DNA of 64,000 bases, from NCBI GenBank assembly GCA_046294845.1, contig JBKBNU010000001.1, positions 1,798,001-1,862,000 of the forward strand, read 5' to 3'. A program made the translations under genes and the position numbers. Shown piece by piece: positions 18,950 through 27,399 of this stretch (position 1 is the stretch's first letter; the number at the start of each line of letters is the position of its first letter). This stretch comes from Micavibrio_C sp046294845 (GTDB lineage Bacteria > Pseudomonadota > Alphaproteobacteria > Micavibrionales > Micavibrionaceae). A model generated the notes under the pieces. That model was given only the letters and a program-made list of their open reading frames with translations. It did no database searches and was not told the DNA's origin.

Positions 18950-19468
18950 TTAGCGTTTTGCCCACTGTTTGGAGCGGCGTGCCTTGTGAAGACCAACCTT
19001 CTTACGCTCAACAACGCGGCTATCACGTGTCAGCATACCGGCTTTCTTCAGCGCAGCGCGCAGTTCCGGGTCAAAGTTCTGCAAGGCACGGGAAATACCG
19101 TGACGAACAGCACCAGCTTGACCGGACAAACCACCACCCGTGACCGTGCACCAGACATCGAAGGAACCAACGCGGTTCACAATCAGGAAAGGCTGGTTCA
19201 GGATCAGACGTTGTGTCTGACGGGCAAAGTAAACGGACTGGTCACGACCATTAACGATCACTTGACCTTTACCGGGTTTAATCCATACACGTGCTACGGC
19301 ATCCTTACGGCGGCCTGTAGCATAGGCACGGCCCAGCTTGTCGATTTTTGGTTCACGGGGAGCAGCCTCGGCTTTTTCAGCGCCCACAGCAGCACCCATT
19401 GTGTTGCTGCCAACGGCTTGTGCGAGATCCTGCAGGGAACCGGCTTCTGTTTTCTTTTTCGGAGCCAT
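18950..19468 (-). CDS. rpsI: 30S ribosomal protein S9
   Basis: 172 residues. The C-terminal 130 are standard S9: YATGRRKDAVARVWIKPGKG, then GLSGQAGAVRHGISRAL and the basic tail KARRSKQWAKR that reaches the P-site tRNA. The first 40 or so residues form an Ala/Lys-rich extension seen in some alphaproteobacterial S9 proteins. It is co-transcribed 6 bases after rplM. Confidence 0.98.
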   Translation of the reverse strand: MAPKKKTEAGSLQDLAQAVGSNTMGAAVGAEKAEAAPREPKIDKLGRAYATGRRKDAVARVWIKPGKGQVIVNGRDQSVYFARQTQRLILNQPFLIVNRVGSFDVWCTVTGGGLSGQAGAVRHGISRALQNFDPELRAALKKAGMLTRDSRVVERKKVGLHKARRSKQWAKR

Positions 19469-19474
19469 TTCAAA

Positions 19475-19945
19475 TTACCTCTTGTTTTTAGAGTTCATTG
19501 CGCCAACGTCCAGCACTTCCGGTTTCTGTGCTTCATGCGGGTGTTCTGTACCGGCATAAACGCGCAGATTGGACATTTGCTGACGAGCCAGAGGACGATG
19601 CTTCGGCATCATGCGCTCAATCGCTTTGTAAACAACGCGCTCGGGATACTGACCTTCAAGGATCTGACCCCATGTACGGCTTTTGATACCGCCCGGGTAG
19701 CCTGTGTGCCAGTAGAAGACGCTCTGTTCTTTTTTGCGGCCTGTGATTTTGATTTTGTCGGCGTTGATGATGATAACGTTATCACCGCAATCAACGTTCG
19801 GTGTGTAGTGAGGCAGATGTTTGCCGCGCAGACGTGTGGCAACAACAGCAGCCAGACGACCGAGGACTACGTCCTGCGCATCGATCAGAACCCACTTTTT
19901 ATCCACCTCTGCAGGTTTAATGTAATAGGATTTCATTTGTTTCAC
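19475..19945 (-). CDS. rplM: 50S ribosomal protein L13
   Basis: 156 residues with family landmarks WVLIDAQDVVLGRLAA, RGKHLPHYTPNVDCGDNVIIINA and the YWHTGYPGGIKSRT segment. First gene of the conserved rplM-rpsI pair. Confidence 0.98.
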   Translation of the reverse strand: MKQMKSYYIKPAEVDKKWVLIDAQDVVLGRLAAVVATRLRGKHLPHYTPNVDCGDNVIIINADKIKITGRKKEQSVFYWHTGYPGGIKSRTWGQILEGQYPERVVYKAIERMMPKHRPLARQQMSNLRVYAGTEHPHEAQKPEVLDVGAMNSKNKR

Positions 19946-20322
19946 CTTAGTTATAAAAGTCTTCTGTTTGCGGCATCGGCCAATGCAAAAAGGAACCCTT
20001 TTTCTTTAAGAACGCTGTGTTATGCCGCGCCACGGTCCGCCCGTCAACAAAAAATCACACAAAAACAAAAGATTATATATGCGGTAAAATATTACCACAC
20101 TTAAAAATTAGCTCAATCATTTGATTCTATTAAATAAATTTCCACAATCCCTTGCTTTTTTGACTTCGGACATTCCCGTTGGCACCGCCCCCGCCTTTTC
20201 CCCAGCAAAAGCCCTGAAATCCGGCTTTTTTGCCGCAGCGCAGCTTGCTGTCGCCTGAAGCAGGTTATAGGCTTTGCCCATATCGCCTTGAGCGATTCAA
20301 CAAGCGCAGGAAGGTTTTTATC
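19946..20322. other. Divergent gap between rplM and metY
   Basis: 377 bases with no coding frame that looks real. It carries the promoters of both flanking units. On the rplM side an A/T-rich hairpin AAAAAGG / CCTTTTT (19987-20003) could act as a weak attenuator. On the metY side I looked for SAM-II/SAM-V riboswitch features and saw none. Confidence 0.5.
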
Positions 20323-21639
20323 ATGACCAAGAAGAACGTCATCCCTATGAAATTTGAAACATTGGCAGTTCATAGCGGCACAACACCCGATCCTGTAACC
20401 GGCGCCAGCAGCCCCGCTATCCACCAATCATCTTCTTACGTGTTTAAAGACACGCAACACGCCGCAAACGTGTTTGCCCTGAAAGAGCCCGGCTATATTT
20501 ATTCCCGCGTGACCAATCCTACGGTCGCAGCACTCGAAGAAAAGATTGCCACACTCGAAGGCGGCAAAGGCGCGACCTGCACGTCTTCCGGCCTTGCAAC
20601 CAACCTTCTCGCTTTTAGTGCGCTGATGAGCGCCGGTGATGACTTCATCGCCACACAAAAACTCTATGGCGGCACAGCTGGACAGTTCCGCGATACTTTC
20701 CAGCGTTCCTTTGGCTGGAAATGCCAATTCACTGATCCGACTAAACCCGAAGATTTCAAACGCAAGATTACCGAGAAGACAAAACTGCTTTTTGTCGAAA
20801 GCCTCTCCAATCCCGAAGGTGTGATTGTCGACCTTGAAGCCTATGCCAAAATTGCCGATGAGGCGGGCATCCCCCTGATCGTTGATAACACGGTGGCCAC
20901 CCCCTATCTGTGCAAGCCGTTTGATTACGGCGCGAATATCATCGTCCATTCAACCACCAAATATTTTAGCGGCCACGGCCAATCCATGGGCGGTGCCGTT
21001 GTCGATGGCGGCAATTTTGACTGGATGAAGCATTCAGGAAAATTTCCGACGCTCACAACCGAAGGCTCCGGCTATCGCGGAACCATCTTTGCCCGCGACT
21101 TCGCCGAATGCCCCTATGCCATGTATAACCATGCTGTAGGCCTGCGGGATCTTGGGATGAACCAGCAACCGATGAATGCCTATCTGACATTGCTCGGCAT
21201 GGAGACTCTGCCCTTACGCATGAAAGCGCACTGCGAGAACGCACAGGCGATTGCCGAATTCCTGACCAAACACGAAGCCGTCAGCTGGGTCAGCTATCCC
21301 GGCCTGCCCTCCAGCCCCTATTACAAGCTCGCACAAAAATATATGAAGAATGGCTGGGCCAGCTCGCTTTTCACCTTTGGTCTTAAGGGCGGATATAATG
21401 CGGGGATTGCTTTGGTTGAGAACGTCAATTTGTTCCGTCATCTGGCAAATATCGGCGACACGCACAGCCTGATCATCCATCCGGCATCAACCACACACGC
21501 ACAACTGACCGACGAACAAAAAATCGCCGCCGGTTGCGGCCCCGATGTTATCCGCGTCTCTATCGGTATCGAAGCGCCAGAAGACCTGATGGCCGACCTC
21601 GACCAAGCCCTCAAAGCTGCAAAGGCAAAGGCGGCGTAG
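20323..21639 (+). CDS. metY: O-acetylhomoserine sulfhydrylase (Cys/Met metabolism PLP enzyme)
   Basis: Makes homocysteine from O-acetyl-L-homoserine and sulfide, or a close gamma-replacement reaction; cytoplasmic, 438 residues. Cys/Met-metabolism family landmarks: TLAVHSG, YIYSRVTNPTVAALEEKIA, SSGLATN and the PLP-lysine motif HSTTKYFSGHG. Length and long C-terminal domain favour MetY over cystathionine synthase/lyase. The ATG at 20323 follows AGGAAGG. Homoserine from the upstream hom gene would feed this route. The stop lies at the left edge of the foreign insert. Confidence 0.9.
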   Translation: MTKKNVIPMKFETLAVHSGTTPDPVTGASSPAIHQSSSYVFKDTQHAANVFALKEPGYIYSRVTNPTVAALEEKIATLEGGKGATCTSSGLATNLLAFSALMSAGDDFIATQKLYGGTAGQFRDTFQRSFGWKCQFTDPTKPEDFKRKITEKTKLLFVESLSNPEGVIVDLEAYAKIADEAGIPLIVDNTVATPYLCKPFDYGANIIVHSTTKYFSGHGQSMGGAVVDGGNFDWMKHSGKFPTLTTEGSGYRGTIFARDFAECPYAMYNHAVGLRDLGMNQQPMNAYLTLLGMETLPLRMKAHCENAQAIAEFLTKHEAVSWVSYPGLPSSPYYKLAQKYMKNGWASSLFTFGLKGGYNAGIALVENVNLFRHLANIGDTHSLIIHPASTTHAQLTDEQKIAAGCGPDVIRVSIGIEAPEDLMADLDQALKAAKAKAA

Positions 21640-22598
21640 CCGGAAAGGTTATTTCCATCCCGATAACGGCTAGATGCCAAAATTCGTCTCGGAATGGGTT
21701 TGTATGCCCCAGAACCATTGCTTCTTCCAAGAAGATTTAATGTATACCTTATCGTCAATAATTTATATGCACGTGAGCGGGCACCGTATGTGGTGTAGAG
21801 AGACATGCGATATTGACTTACTTCTTTATTCGTATCTCTTTCAAATGCATGAATGTAGATGTCACGTGCGACGCCATGCGGGTAACCGGCGATATAGCGC
21901 GACAGGCTGTGCACCTCGCCTTCTTGATCCACGAGCACGAAGCCGCGCCGGTCTCCCTTGGCGAGGATATATCCGGCCTCCGCCAAGGCTGCCTGAAAGG
22001 CTGGGCCGCTGTCCGCTTGCTCGTAAAGGGCGGTGATCTGCGCGCGGCGCTTATCGGGCGTGATCCCGCTCTTTTGCGCCTGCGCGCGCTCGGCCAAAGT
22101 CGGGTCGATTTTCTGCTTCTCGAAGCGCTCCTTTTTCTCCCAGGCTTTCAGGCCCGGCGGCAGCTCGTGACCGAAGCGATGGGCGAGGTCACAAGCGAGA
22201 TCACACAGCTTCCGGTGATCGTGCGACATCGGGATCGCGCGCATCGTATCGACTCGGATTCGCGACCAGACGACATGGGCATGCGCGCGCCCGTATTTCT
22301 CGTGAAAGACGACGACGCGTGGCTGACCGGACAGGCCGAGCTTCTGCTCGATCGCCTCAATTGCTTCGTCGTATTGCGACCGCGAAATGGGCTGCGAAGG
22401 ATTGATCGAAAGGCTATAGAGCGGCTGCGTGCATTTGGTGCCGAGGGCTACGCCTTCAAACTCGGCGAAGGCCCCTTTGAGGTCGGACGCGACAGCACCT
22501 CGCACCTGTGCGACATGCACGCGCTCGTTATCGAATTCATTCATCAGGTGCACAGCAAGATCGCCGCCGTTTGCGCGCTGGTTGCCTTTCAGGATCAT
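21438..22598 (-). pseudogene. Truncated plasmid-type relaxase (MobA/VirD2-like)
   Basis: Residues 1 to about 246 (22598 to about 21860) read as the N-terminal nuclease domain of a mobilization relaxase: MILKGNQRANGGDLAVHLMN start, SLSINP, and the histidine metal motif HEKYGRAHAHVVW (99-111). Family members are usually much longer. Past about 21860 base composition becomes AT-rich, similarity is lost, and the open frame runs antisense into the 3' end of metY, so the gene is broken at its 3' end. No Tyr occurs in the first 60 residues where many MOB relaxases carry the nicking tyrosine. It overlaps the mobC-like gene by four bases (ATGA). Confidence 0.8.
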
Positions 22599-22945
22599 GG
22601 CGACCTCCCGAGCGCTTCGAGGAGCGCTGCGCGCATATCGGCAAGGTCACTTTGCATGGCATCAACCCGTGCCGTATCGAAGCCCGCACCGCTGGTACTG
22701 GCAGCCTCTTTCAGGGCGCTTGCGAGCATGCCGAGCGTGCCCAAAAGCCGGCTTGCTTCTTCCTTGCCGAGGGACGGAACGCGGCTGGCGCGTGGCGGCG
22801 AGGACTGCAAAAGCGCATAGCGAATAAGGCCCGCGACAGAGACGCCGACGCGTCCTGCCGTCGCCTGCACGAGTGCGGCCTCATCCGGTGTTAGCCGGAC
22901 CGAGAGCGCGATCGTGCGCTGCCTGTTTTCGCTGCCGCTTCCCAT
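22595..22945 (-). CDS. MobC-like relaxosome accessory protein
   Basis: 116 residues. The N-terminal half (RTIALSVRLTPDEAALVQATAGRVGVSVAGLIRYALL) is a ribbon-helix-helix DNA-binding pattern as in MobC/relaxosome proteins. The C-terminal half is helical (SRLLGTLGMLASALKEAA... MQSDLADMRAALLEAL). It overlaps the relaxase start by four bases and sits next to the hairpin-rich presumed oriT, the usual arrangement of a mobilization locus. GC-rich codon use contrasts with the chromosome on either side. Confidence 0.75.
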   Translation of the reverse strand: MGSGSENRQRTIALSVRLTPDEAALVQATAGRVGVSVAGLIRYALLQSSPPRASRVPSLGKEEASRLLGTLGMLASALKEAASTSGAGFDTARVDAMQSDLADMRAALLEALGRSP

Positions 22946-23777
22946 GCGCTGCTGCCTTCGTAACGGTTTAAGTCCTTACGGCGACGCAAAAGTGGCGTCC
23001 AGGGAACCTCCCTGGTCGTGAACCCACGGCGAAACGTGGGTCCATGGTCTCGGTCCAGGTCGGAGAGGGAAATCTCCGAAGTCCTGGTCGATTGAGTTTG
23101 CAAAGAGAGAACCGAAATCTCTCTTTGGTCGTGCTGCAACGGCGAAACGTTGCGTGAGCGGTCCGATACAACGGACCGCGAATTCAAGCCGGGGATGCAA
23201 CGGGGGCGGCATTTGAGCCCCCTTGCCAAGATGGGCGCGGCTCCGAATTTCGGAGAACGGAGCGCGAAGCGCGGAGAGTCCGCGCACATCTTGTATCAGC
23301 TCTTAACGCAGTGCTTCTTATATCGTGCGGGACGAAGTCTTAAGAAGCCCTAAAGACGGGCTGTGCTTCCGCTGGGACATGCGGATGCGATATTTTCTGA
23401 ATGCGTAGCAGCATTTACCTGCGGTGGTCAAGAACTGGTCACGGAGCTGTGCGCGGATGCTTCGACCATGGTGACATTGTGCTCCGGCCAAATGCGCGCG
23501 CGACATTAGCGGGATCAAGCTCTTGCTCTTGCGCTAATCGCTTTTCGCGCGGGTCCTTCGCTACCAAGCCCCCGGTGTGGATTCCCCTGACGAACGGCTG
23601 CACGCTTCGCTTGCCGCGAAATTTTATTTCGCGTACTTGTCACCGCCATGCCCAATGGACAGCATGCCTAGAAGACGGCGGTGGGGAGAAATCGGAAGCT
23701 TTAACATTTTTCTGGAAAATGAACCGGGATTCATGCTACGAACAATCATACGGAACAACGATGCATGAGGAGAGGGT
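22946..23777. other. Non-coding part of the mobile insert: oriT candidate and remnant DNA
   Basis: The first 340 bases are the hairpin array described separately. From about 23290 to 23777 the sequence is GC-rich with stops in all frames; no protein family is recognisable. The final bases carry GAGGAGAGGG, the ribosome site of the gene at 23778. Confidence 0.5.
22959..23285. repeat. Array of about ten consecutive short hairpins (presumed oriT and/or structured RNA)
   Basis: Successive perfect or near-perfect inverted repeats: 22959-22980 (CGTAA/TTACG), 22983-22999 (GACGC/GCGTC), 22999-23015 (CCAGGGA/TCCCTGG), 23022-23041 (ACCCACG/CGTGGGT, loop GCGAAA), 23055-23087 (CCAGG and CGGAGA/TCTCCG nested, loop GGGAAA), 23101-23127 (10 bp, loop ACCGAAA), 23136-23153 (GCAACG/CGTTGC, loop GCGAAA), 23158-23179 (GCGGTCCG/CGGACCGC), 23202-23222 (GGGGGC/GCCCCC), 23241-23255 (CTCCGA/TCGGAG), 23269-23285 (GCGCGGA/TCCGCGC). 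Stem sequences differ while several loops share GAAA, and the linker TGGTCGTG occurs at 23013 and 23126. It lies directly upstream of mobC. Confidence 0.7.
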
Positions 23778-24350
23778 ATGTCCGACCATTCAACCAAAGA
23801 AGATTTTGGCGCAGCCGTACAACCTCCTGCGGACAGGAAATACGAGTTGCTGGCCGATCAAACGGTACGGTTGCCTGACGGGACAGTCCTGTATCGTATT
23901 CGTGCGCTGAGAGACTTCGGGACCGTCAAAGCAGGAAAGTTGGGCGGGTACATCCAGTCGGAAGGAAATCTCTCGCACGAAGGAAGCGCCTGGGTCTTCG
24001 ACTATGCACAGGTGGAGGGCGGCGCACGAATTATTGACGAAGCACAGGTCAGAGACGAAGCCCGTGTACGCGGAACTGTCGTGGTCTCCGGGTTTGCCAT
24101 TATCGAGCACAGTGCACAGCTTAGCGGCGATTGTCGCGTCGGATGCAGCGCGCGCGTGGGTGGTGGTGCTTCCGTTACTGATGGTGCATTGGTTACTGAC
24201 AATGCACAGGTCTATGGCAGAGCAGAAGTCGGCGGGACTGAGGTCATTGACGGAAAACGCATTGTCAGCAGCGGCACGCATCACGGTGATTTCTATCTAT
24301 GGGAAGTCACGAAAATGCGTAAAGCCCGCGTTGCTGGGCAAGCTCTATAA
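23778..24350 (+). CDS. Beta-helix (hexapeptide-like) repeat protein, YdcK-like
   Basis: 190 residues. The N-terminal segment (about 20-70: LYRIRALRDFGTVKAGKLGGYIQSEGNLSHEGSAWV, quoted in parts: IRALRDFG, LGGYIQSEGNLS) resembles the start of YdcK-type and phage-associated proteins. It is followed by about ten short turns of a left-handed beta-helix (AQVEGGARI, AQVRDEARV, GGASVTDGALV, AQVYGRAEV). Strong ribosome site GAGGAGAGGG. No transferase active-site residues can be identified. It is the only intact-looking cargo gene of the insert; its function is unknown. Confidence 0.7.
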   Translation: MSDHSTKEDFGAAVQPPADRKYELLADQTVRLPDGTVLYRIRALRDFGTVKAGKLGGYIQSEGNLSHEGSAWVFDYAQVEGGARIIDEAQVRDEARVRGTVVVSGFAIIEHSAQLSGDCRVGCSARVGGGASVTDGALVTDNAQVYGRAEVGGTEVIDGKRIVSSGTHHGDFYLWEVTKMRKARVAGQAL

Positions 24351-24876
24351 CTCGGAATCGGCGGCCAGCTATGCCGGGTATTGCCGCATGTAATCCTGTC
24401 CCGTTCCCGTACGCACTCAATTTTGCAGCCTTCGCTTATCCATTTAATCTAACTCTGATCCTGCAATGGTCGAGCCTTCATCTCTATGCTTTTCCCACCT
24501 GAGATTTGCTTGGCCGAGGCCGAGGCCTTGTTGGCTGAGGGTCCGTGAGACGAGGACAAATCCGAGGTGGCCAAACGGGCTTTGTTGGTTTTCGACATTC
24601 GCTGTAAGTTCTTATGTTGGTTACATTTTATCCCGTACTATTGCACGCTTAGCGCTCTCAATCCAGCATCGGTTCACGAGAAGCGGCAACGAATCGCCTT
24701 CAGCCGTCCCGTGAGCCGCTCCAAATCGGTAGATGCCGAAGGGACGAAGCGAGCAACGAGCCTCTGATCACGGGCATTACTCGTTCGGGTCCGAGCATGG
24801 CCCTCACTTCAAACTGCTCGTTCGACGCTGCTGGCAGCTAACGTCCGACCCCTTGTGACACATGCATCGTGTCGCG

Positions 24877-24949
24877 TGGACTCGCCACAGGGCCAAACGG
24901 GCCAGTCCAGAGAATGGCGGATTTCTGCGGGTTTGAGCAGGCGAGTCCA
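24877..24949. repeat. 10-bp inverted repeat near the island edge
   Basis: TGGACTCGCC at 24877-24886 and its exact reverse complement at 24940-24949, about 70 bases from the tRNA-Pro 3' end. It could mark a recombination site or be chance. Confidence 0.35.
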
Positions 24950-24957
24950 GTGTGGCA

Positions 24958-24981
24958 AAAACGGCCCCACAGGGCCGTTTT
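24958..24981 (-). terminator. Terminator of tRNA-Pro
   Basis: Stem AAAACGGCCC / GGGCCGTTTT with loop CACA; the minus strand ends in a T run. It lies 36 bases past the tRNA 3' end. Confidence 0.85.
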
Positions 24982-25016
24982 GAAGACAAAGTAGTATCTA
25001 AGTCATTGATATTAAA

Positions 25017-25093
25017 TGGTCGGAGTGACAAGATTTGAACTTGCGACCCCTTGCACCCCATGCAAGTGCGCTACCGGGCTGCGCCACACTCCG
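25017..25093 (-). tRNA. tRNA-Pro (anticodon GGG)
   Basis: 77-base cloverleaf with encoded CCA. Acceptor CGGAGTG pairs with CACTCCG, the anticodon loop is ATGGGGT (GGG), and the T arm contains GTTCAAATC. Its 3' end faces the foreign insert, the usual orientation for tRNA-targeted islands. Confidence 0.96.
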
Positions 25094-25207
25094 ACACTGT
25101 AGAAATATTCCGGTGACAGATACCTATATTATTTTAAGAGCGGATGCAAATCTTATCAAATGCCCTTAAAAAATCCCTTTGGGGAATAGGGTTTAGCCTT
25201 GATAGGC

Positions 25208-25777
25208 CTAATCCTGCTGATTGCCGCGGATCATATCGCGCAGGTCACGCAGATCGCCCAGCATCGCTTCGAGGATCACACGTTGTTTGTCGCTTAAAGG
25301 CGGCTTCGTCGATGTGACGGCAGCCTTCTCTCCGGCAACGGCTACAGGCGCAGACTTAACTGCTGCCACAGGCGTTACTGCTGATGCATTCACTGGCTCG
25401 GCTGTTTTCACAGAAGCCGGAGCCGCCGAAGCCGCCGCCACTTTACCCTGACCTTTCAGAAGTTTTTGCACACCCTTGATGGTGTAGCCTTCTGTGTAGA
25501 GCAGATTGTGAATACGCTTGAGCAAAGCCACATCTTCGGGACGGTAATAACGACGGCCACCACCACGCTTCAGCGGTTTGATCTGGGAGAATTTTGTTTC
25601 CCAGAAACGCAGCACATGTTGGGGGACATCCAGTTCATCGGCAACTTCGCTGATGGTGCGGAAAGCAGAGGGTGCCTTTTCCTTGGCGCCGCGTACAGCC
25701 GTTACCGTTACAGGCTCCTGCCCGCTGGTTTCAGCTTCATAGTTGTTCTCAACCTGATTTTGACTAGTTGTACTCAT
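25208..25777 (-). CDS. MerR-family transcriptional regulator
   Basis: About 189 residues. The N-terminal winged HTH (about 38-110: FRTISEVADELDVPQHVLRFWETKF, then GGGRRYYRPEDVALLKRI and the GYTIKGVQKLLKGQG helix) is the MerR type found next to ihfA in many alphaproteobacteria. The C-terminal half is Ala/Val/Pro-rich linker, then a helix (LSDKQRVILEAMLGDLRDLRDMI). No effector-binding cysteines are visible. I prefer the ATG at 25777; a GTG one codon earlier is equally possible. It lies about 60 bases after ihfA, probably in the same transcript. Confidence 0.9.
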   Translation of the reverse strand: MSTTSQNQVENNYEAETSGQEPVTVTAVRGAKEKAPSAFRTISEVADELDVPQHVLRFWETKFSQIKPLKRGGGRRYYRPEDVALLKRIHNLLYTEGYTIKGVQKLLKGQGKVAAASAAPASVKTAEPVNASAVTPVAAVKSAPVAVAGEKAAVTSTKPPLSDKQRVILEAMLGDLRDLRDMIRGNQQD

Positions 25778-25839
25778 CACTGCTGCTTTCTATGTTTTTG
25801 TTGTTCTTCAGTCAGATATTTATTCAAGATTATTCTTTT

Positions 25840-26148
25840 TTATTCAGTGCTGTCGGTCTTGCCGTTGATACGGTCTTTCAAGACGTGGGAAGCACGGAAC
25901 ACCAGCACGCGGCGCGGCAGGATCGGCACTTCAACACCTGTTTTCGGATTACGACCGATGCGCTCGCCTTTTTGGCGGATCGAGAAACTGCCGAAGGATG
26001 AAATCTTTACGTTATCACCTTTAACCAGCGTATCAGCCACTTCATCGAGGACAACCTCGACCAGTGAAGCAGACTCGTTACGGGACAAGCCGACTTGTGC
26101 GTAGACAGCTTCTGCCAGATCAGCTCTTGTGATGGTACGTTCACTCAT
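25840..26148 (-). CDS. ihfA: Integration host factor subunit alpha
   Basis: 102-residue HU/IHF-fold DNA-bending protein. Landmarks: TITRADLAEAVY, VKISSFGSFSIRQKGERIGRNPKTG (the beta-arm with RNPKTG) and the PRRVLVFRASHVLKDRI end. Its position between fabH and the merR-like gene is the conserved alphaproteobacterial one. It is followed by an acidic/Thr tail. Confidence 0.96.
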   Translation of the reverse strand: MSERTITRADLAEAVYAQVGLSRNESASLVEVVLDEVADTLVKGDNVKISSFGSFSIRQKGERIGRNPKTGVEVPILPRRVLVFRASHVLKDRINGKTDSTE

Positions 26149-26324
26149 CGCAATCCTCTCATGTTGGTTGTAAGTAAAAGACTATCCCGTCCCACCCCCT
26201 GCCGTCAACCGCAGAGTCGGGTCGGGAAGCCGAAAAAGTGATTCAATTCAAAGGGTAACAGGATTTTCTTAAATTTACGTATCCCGTCTAAAATGGCAGG
26301 AATCTGCGGATTTTTCGGTCCCGT

Positions 26325-26343
26325 GGGCAGGAAAGACCTGCCC
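26325..26343. other. Strong hairpin in the fabH-ihfA gap
   Basis: GGGCAGG / CCTGCCC with loop AAAGA, without a T run on either strand. It lies in a 276-base gap between the fabH stop and the ihfA start and may be an mRNA processing or stability element. Confidence 0.35.
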
Positions 26344-26424
26344 TGCCTGTCCGATTGGCCAAGCGGGGTAAGATTGTGGATAAATAGGGGAGAACTTTAA
26401 AGGCGCTGACTTTAAAGCAGGACT

Positions 26425-27399
26425 TTAAAAACGCACGAGGGCCGCACCCCAGGTCAGGCCCGAGCCCAAAGCTTCGAGCAGGAGCAGATCACCCTTCTCT
26501 ATCCGCCCATCCTTAACTGCTTCATCAAGGGCAAGCGGAATGGACGCAGCAGACGTATTGCCATGACGATCAACTGTCACAACAACCTGATCCAAAGCCA
26601 TGCCCAGTTTCTTGGCTGTCCCCTCGATAATCCGGATGTTCGCCTGATGCGGCACCAGCCAATCAATAGCCTCGGCCCCGATACCGTTATGATTCAGGGC
26701 CTCTGTCACGACATCAGCCATCAAAGCCACGGCATGGCGGAAAACTTCTTTCCCTTCCATCACGATATGCCCTGCGGTCTGGGTCGAGCTGACCCCGCCA
26801 TTCACGTAAAGAATGTCACGGAGATTACCGTCTGCGTGAAGATGGGAAGATAAAACCCCTACATCACTGATATCGCCCTTACCCTGCCGGGCTTCGAGAA
26901 CTACAGCGCCAGCACCATCACCGAACAAAACACAGGTTGTACGGTCTTCCCAGTTGAGGATCGACGTCATTTTCTCGGCCCCGAGCAGAAGAATGCGGCG
27001 GGCTGCCCCCGTGCGGATCAAACTGTCCGCTACGGTCAGCGCATAAACAAAACCGGCACAGACGGCCTGGACATCAAATACCGGCCCCTGCTTTACGCCC
27101 AAAGCCGCCTGAACTTTAACGGCCACTGACGGGAAAGTCGTATCAGGGGTTGATGTGGCAACGATTACGCCATCAATATCACTACCCTTCAGGCCCGAAG
27201 CCTCAAGGGCGCGCCGTGCAGCCACAATCGCCATATCGGCTGTGGTTTCGCCTTCAGCAGCAATATGACGCTGGCGAATACCTGTGCGTTGGACAATCCA
27301 TTCATCGGATGTATCGACGAAAGATTCCATATCCTTGTTGGTGAGTATCTTTTGCGGAAGATAGGAACCTGTACCCAGAATAACACTACGCGTAATCAT
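26425..27399 (-). CDS. fabH: 3-oxoacyl-ACP synthase III
   Basis: Initiates type II fatty-acid synthesis by condensing acetyl-CoA with malonyl-ACP; cytoplasmic, 324 residues. Catalytic Cys114 in VQAVCAGFVYA, His in LVPHQANIRI and Asn in RHGNTSAASIP complete the triad. N-terminal ILGTGSYLPQ and DEWIVQRTGI are typical. The ATG overlaps the plsX stop by four bases (ATGA). Confidence 0.98.
   Translation of the reverse strand: MITRSVILGTGSYLPQKILTNKDMESFVDTSDEWIVQRTGIRQRHIAAEGETTADMAIVAARRALEASGLKGSDIDGVIVATSTPDTTFPSVAVKVQAALGVKQGPVFDVQAVCAGFVYALTVADSLIRTGAARRILLLGAEKMTSILNWEDRTTCVLFGDGAGAVVLEARQGKGDISDVGVLSSHLHADGNLRDILYVNGGVSSTQTAGHIVMEGKEVFRHAVALMADVVTEALNHNGIGAEAIDWLVPHQANIRIIEGTAKKLGMALDQVVVTVDRHGNTSAASIPLALDEAVKDGRIEKGDLLLLEALGSGLTWGAALVRF

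Larger units (their letters stand above)
24351..25016. other. Right part of the foreign insert up to tRNA-Pro
   Basis: 666 bases without a recognisable gene. It contains a 10-base inverted repeat TGGACTCGCC / GGCGAGTCCA (24877-24886, 24940-24949) and the tRNA-Pro terminator. No integrase remnant and no copy of the tRNA 3' end were found by eye. Confidence 0.5.

Noticed and set aside
18752..20104. Long plus-strand frame opposite rplM and rpsI
   Set aside because: It is antisense to two intact ribosomal protein genes, and its Cys/His-rich product has no domain pattern.
20100..20322. SAM-II or related riboswitch upstream of metY
   Set aside because: Neither the expected pseudoknot elements nor the characteristic GCTAAAA-like segment was found; a covariance-model search would be decisive.
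21813..22820. Long plus-strand frame across the mob genes
   Set aside because: GC-rich antisense shadow of the relaxase and mobC-like genes, which have clear motifs and coupled starts.
22959..23285. CRISPR array
   Set aside because: Stems differ from unit to unit, there is no constant repeat with regular spacers and no cas gene.
21640..25093. Direct-repeat attachment sites flanking the insert
   Set aside because: I compared the tRNA-Pro 3' end with the left edge by eye and found no copy; a computed search could still find a short one.
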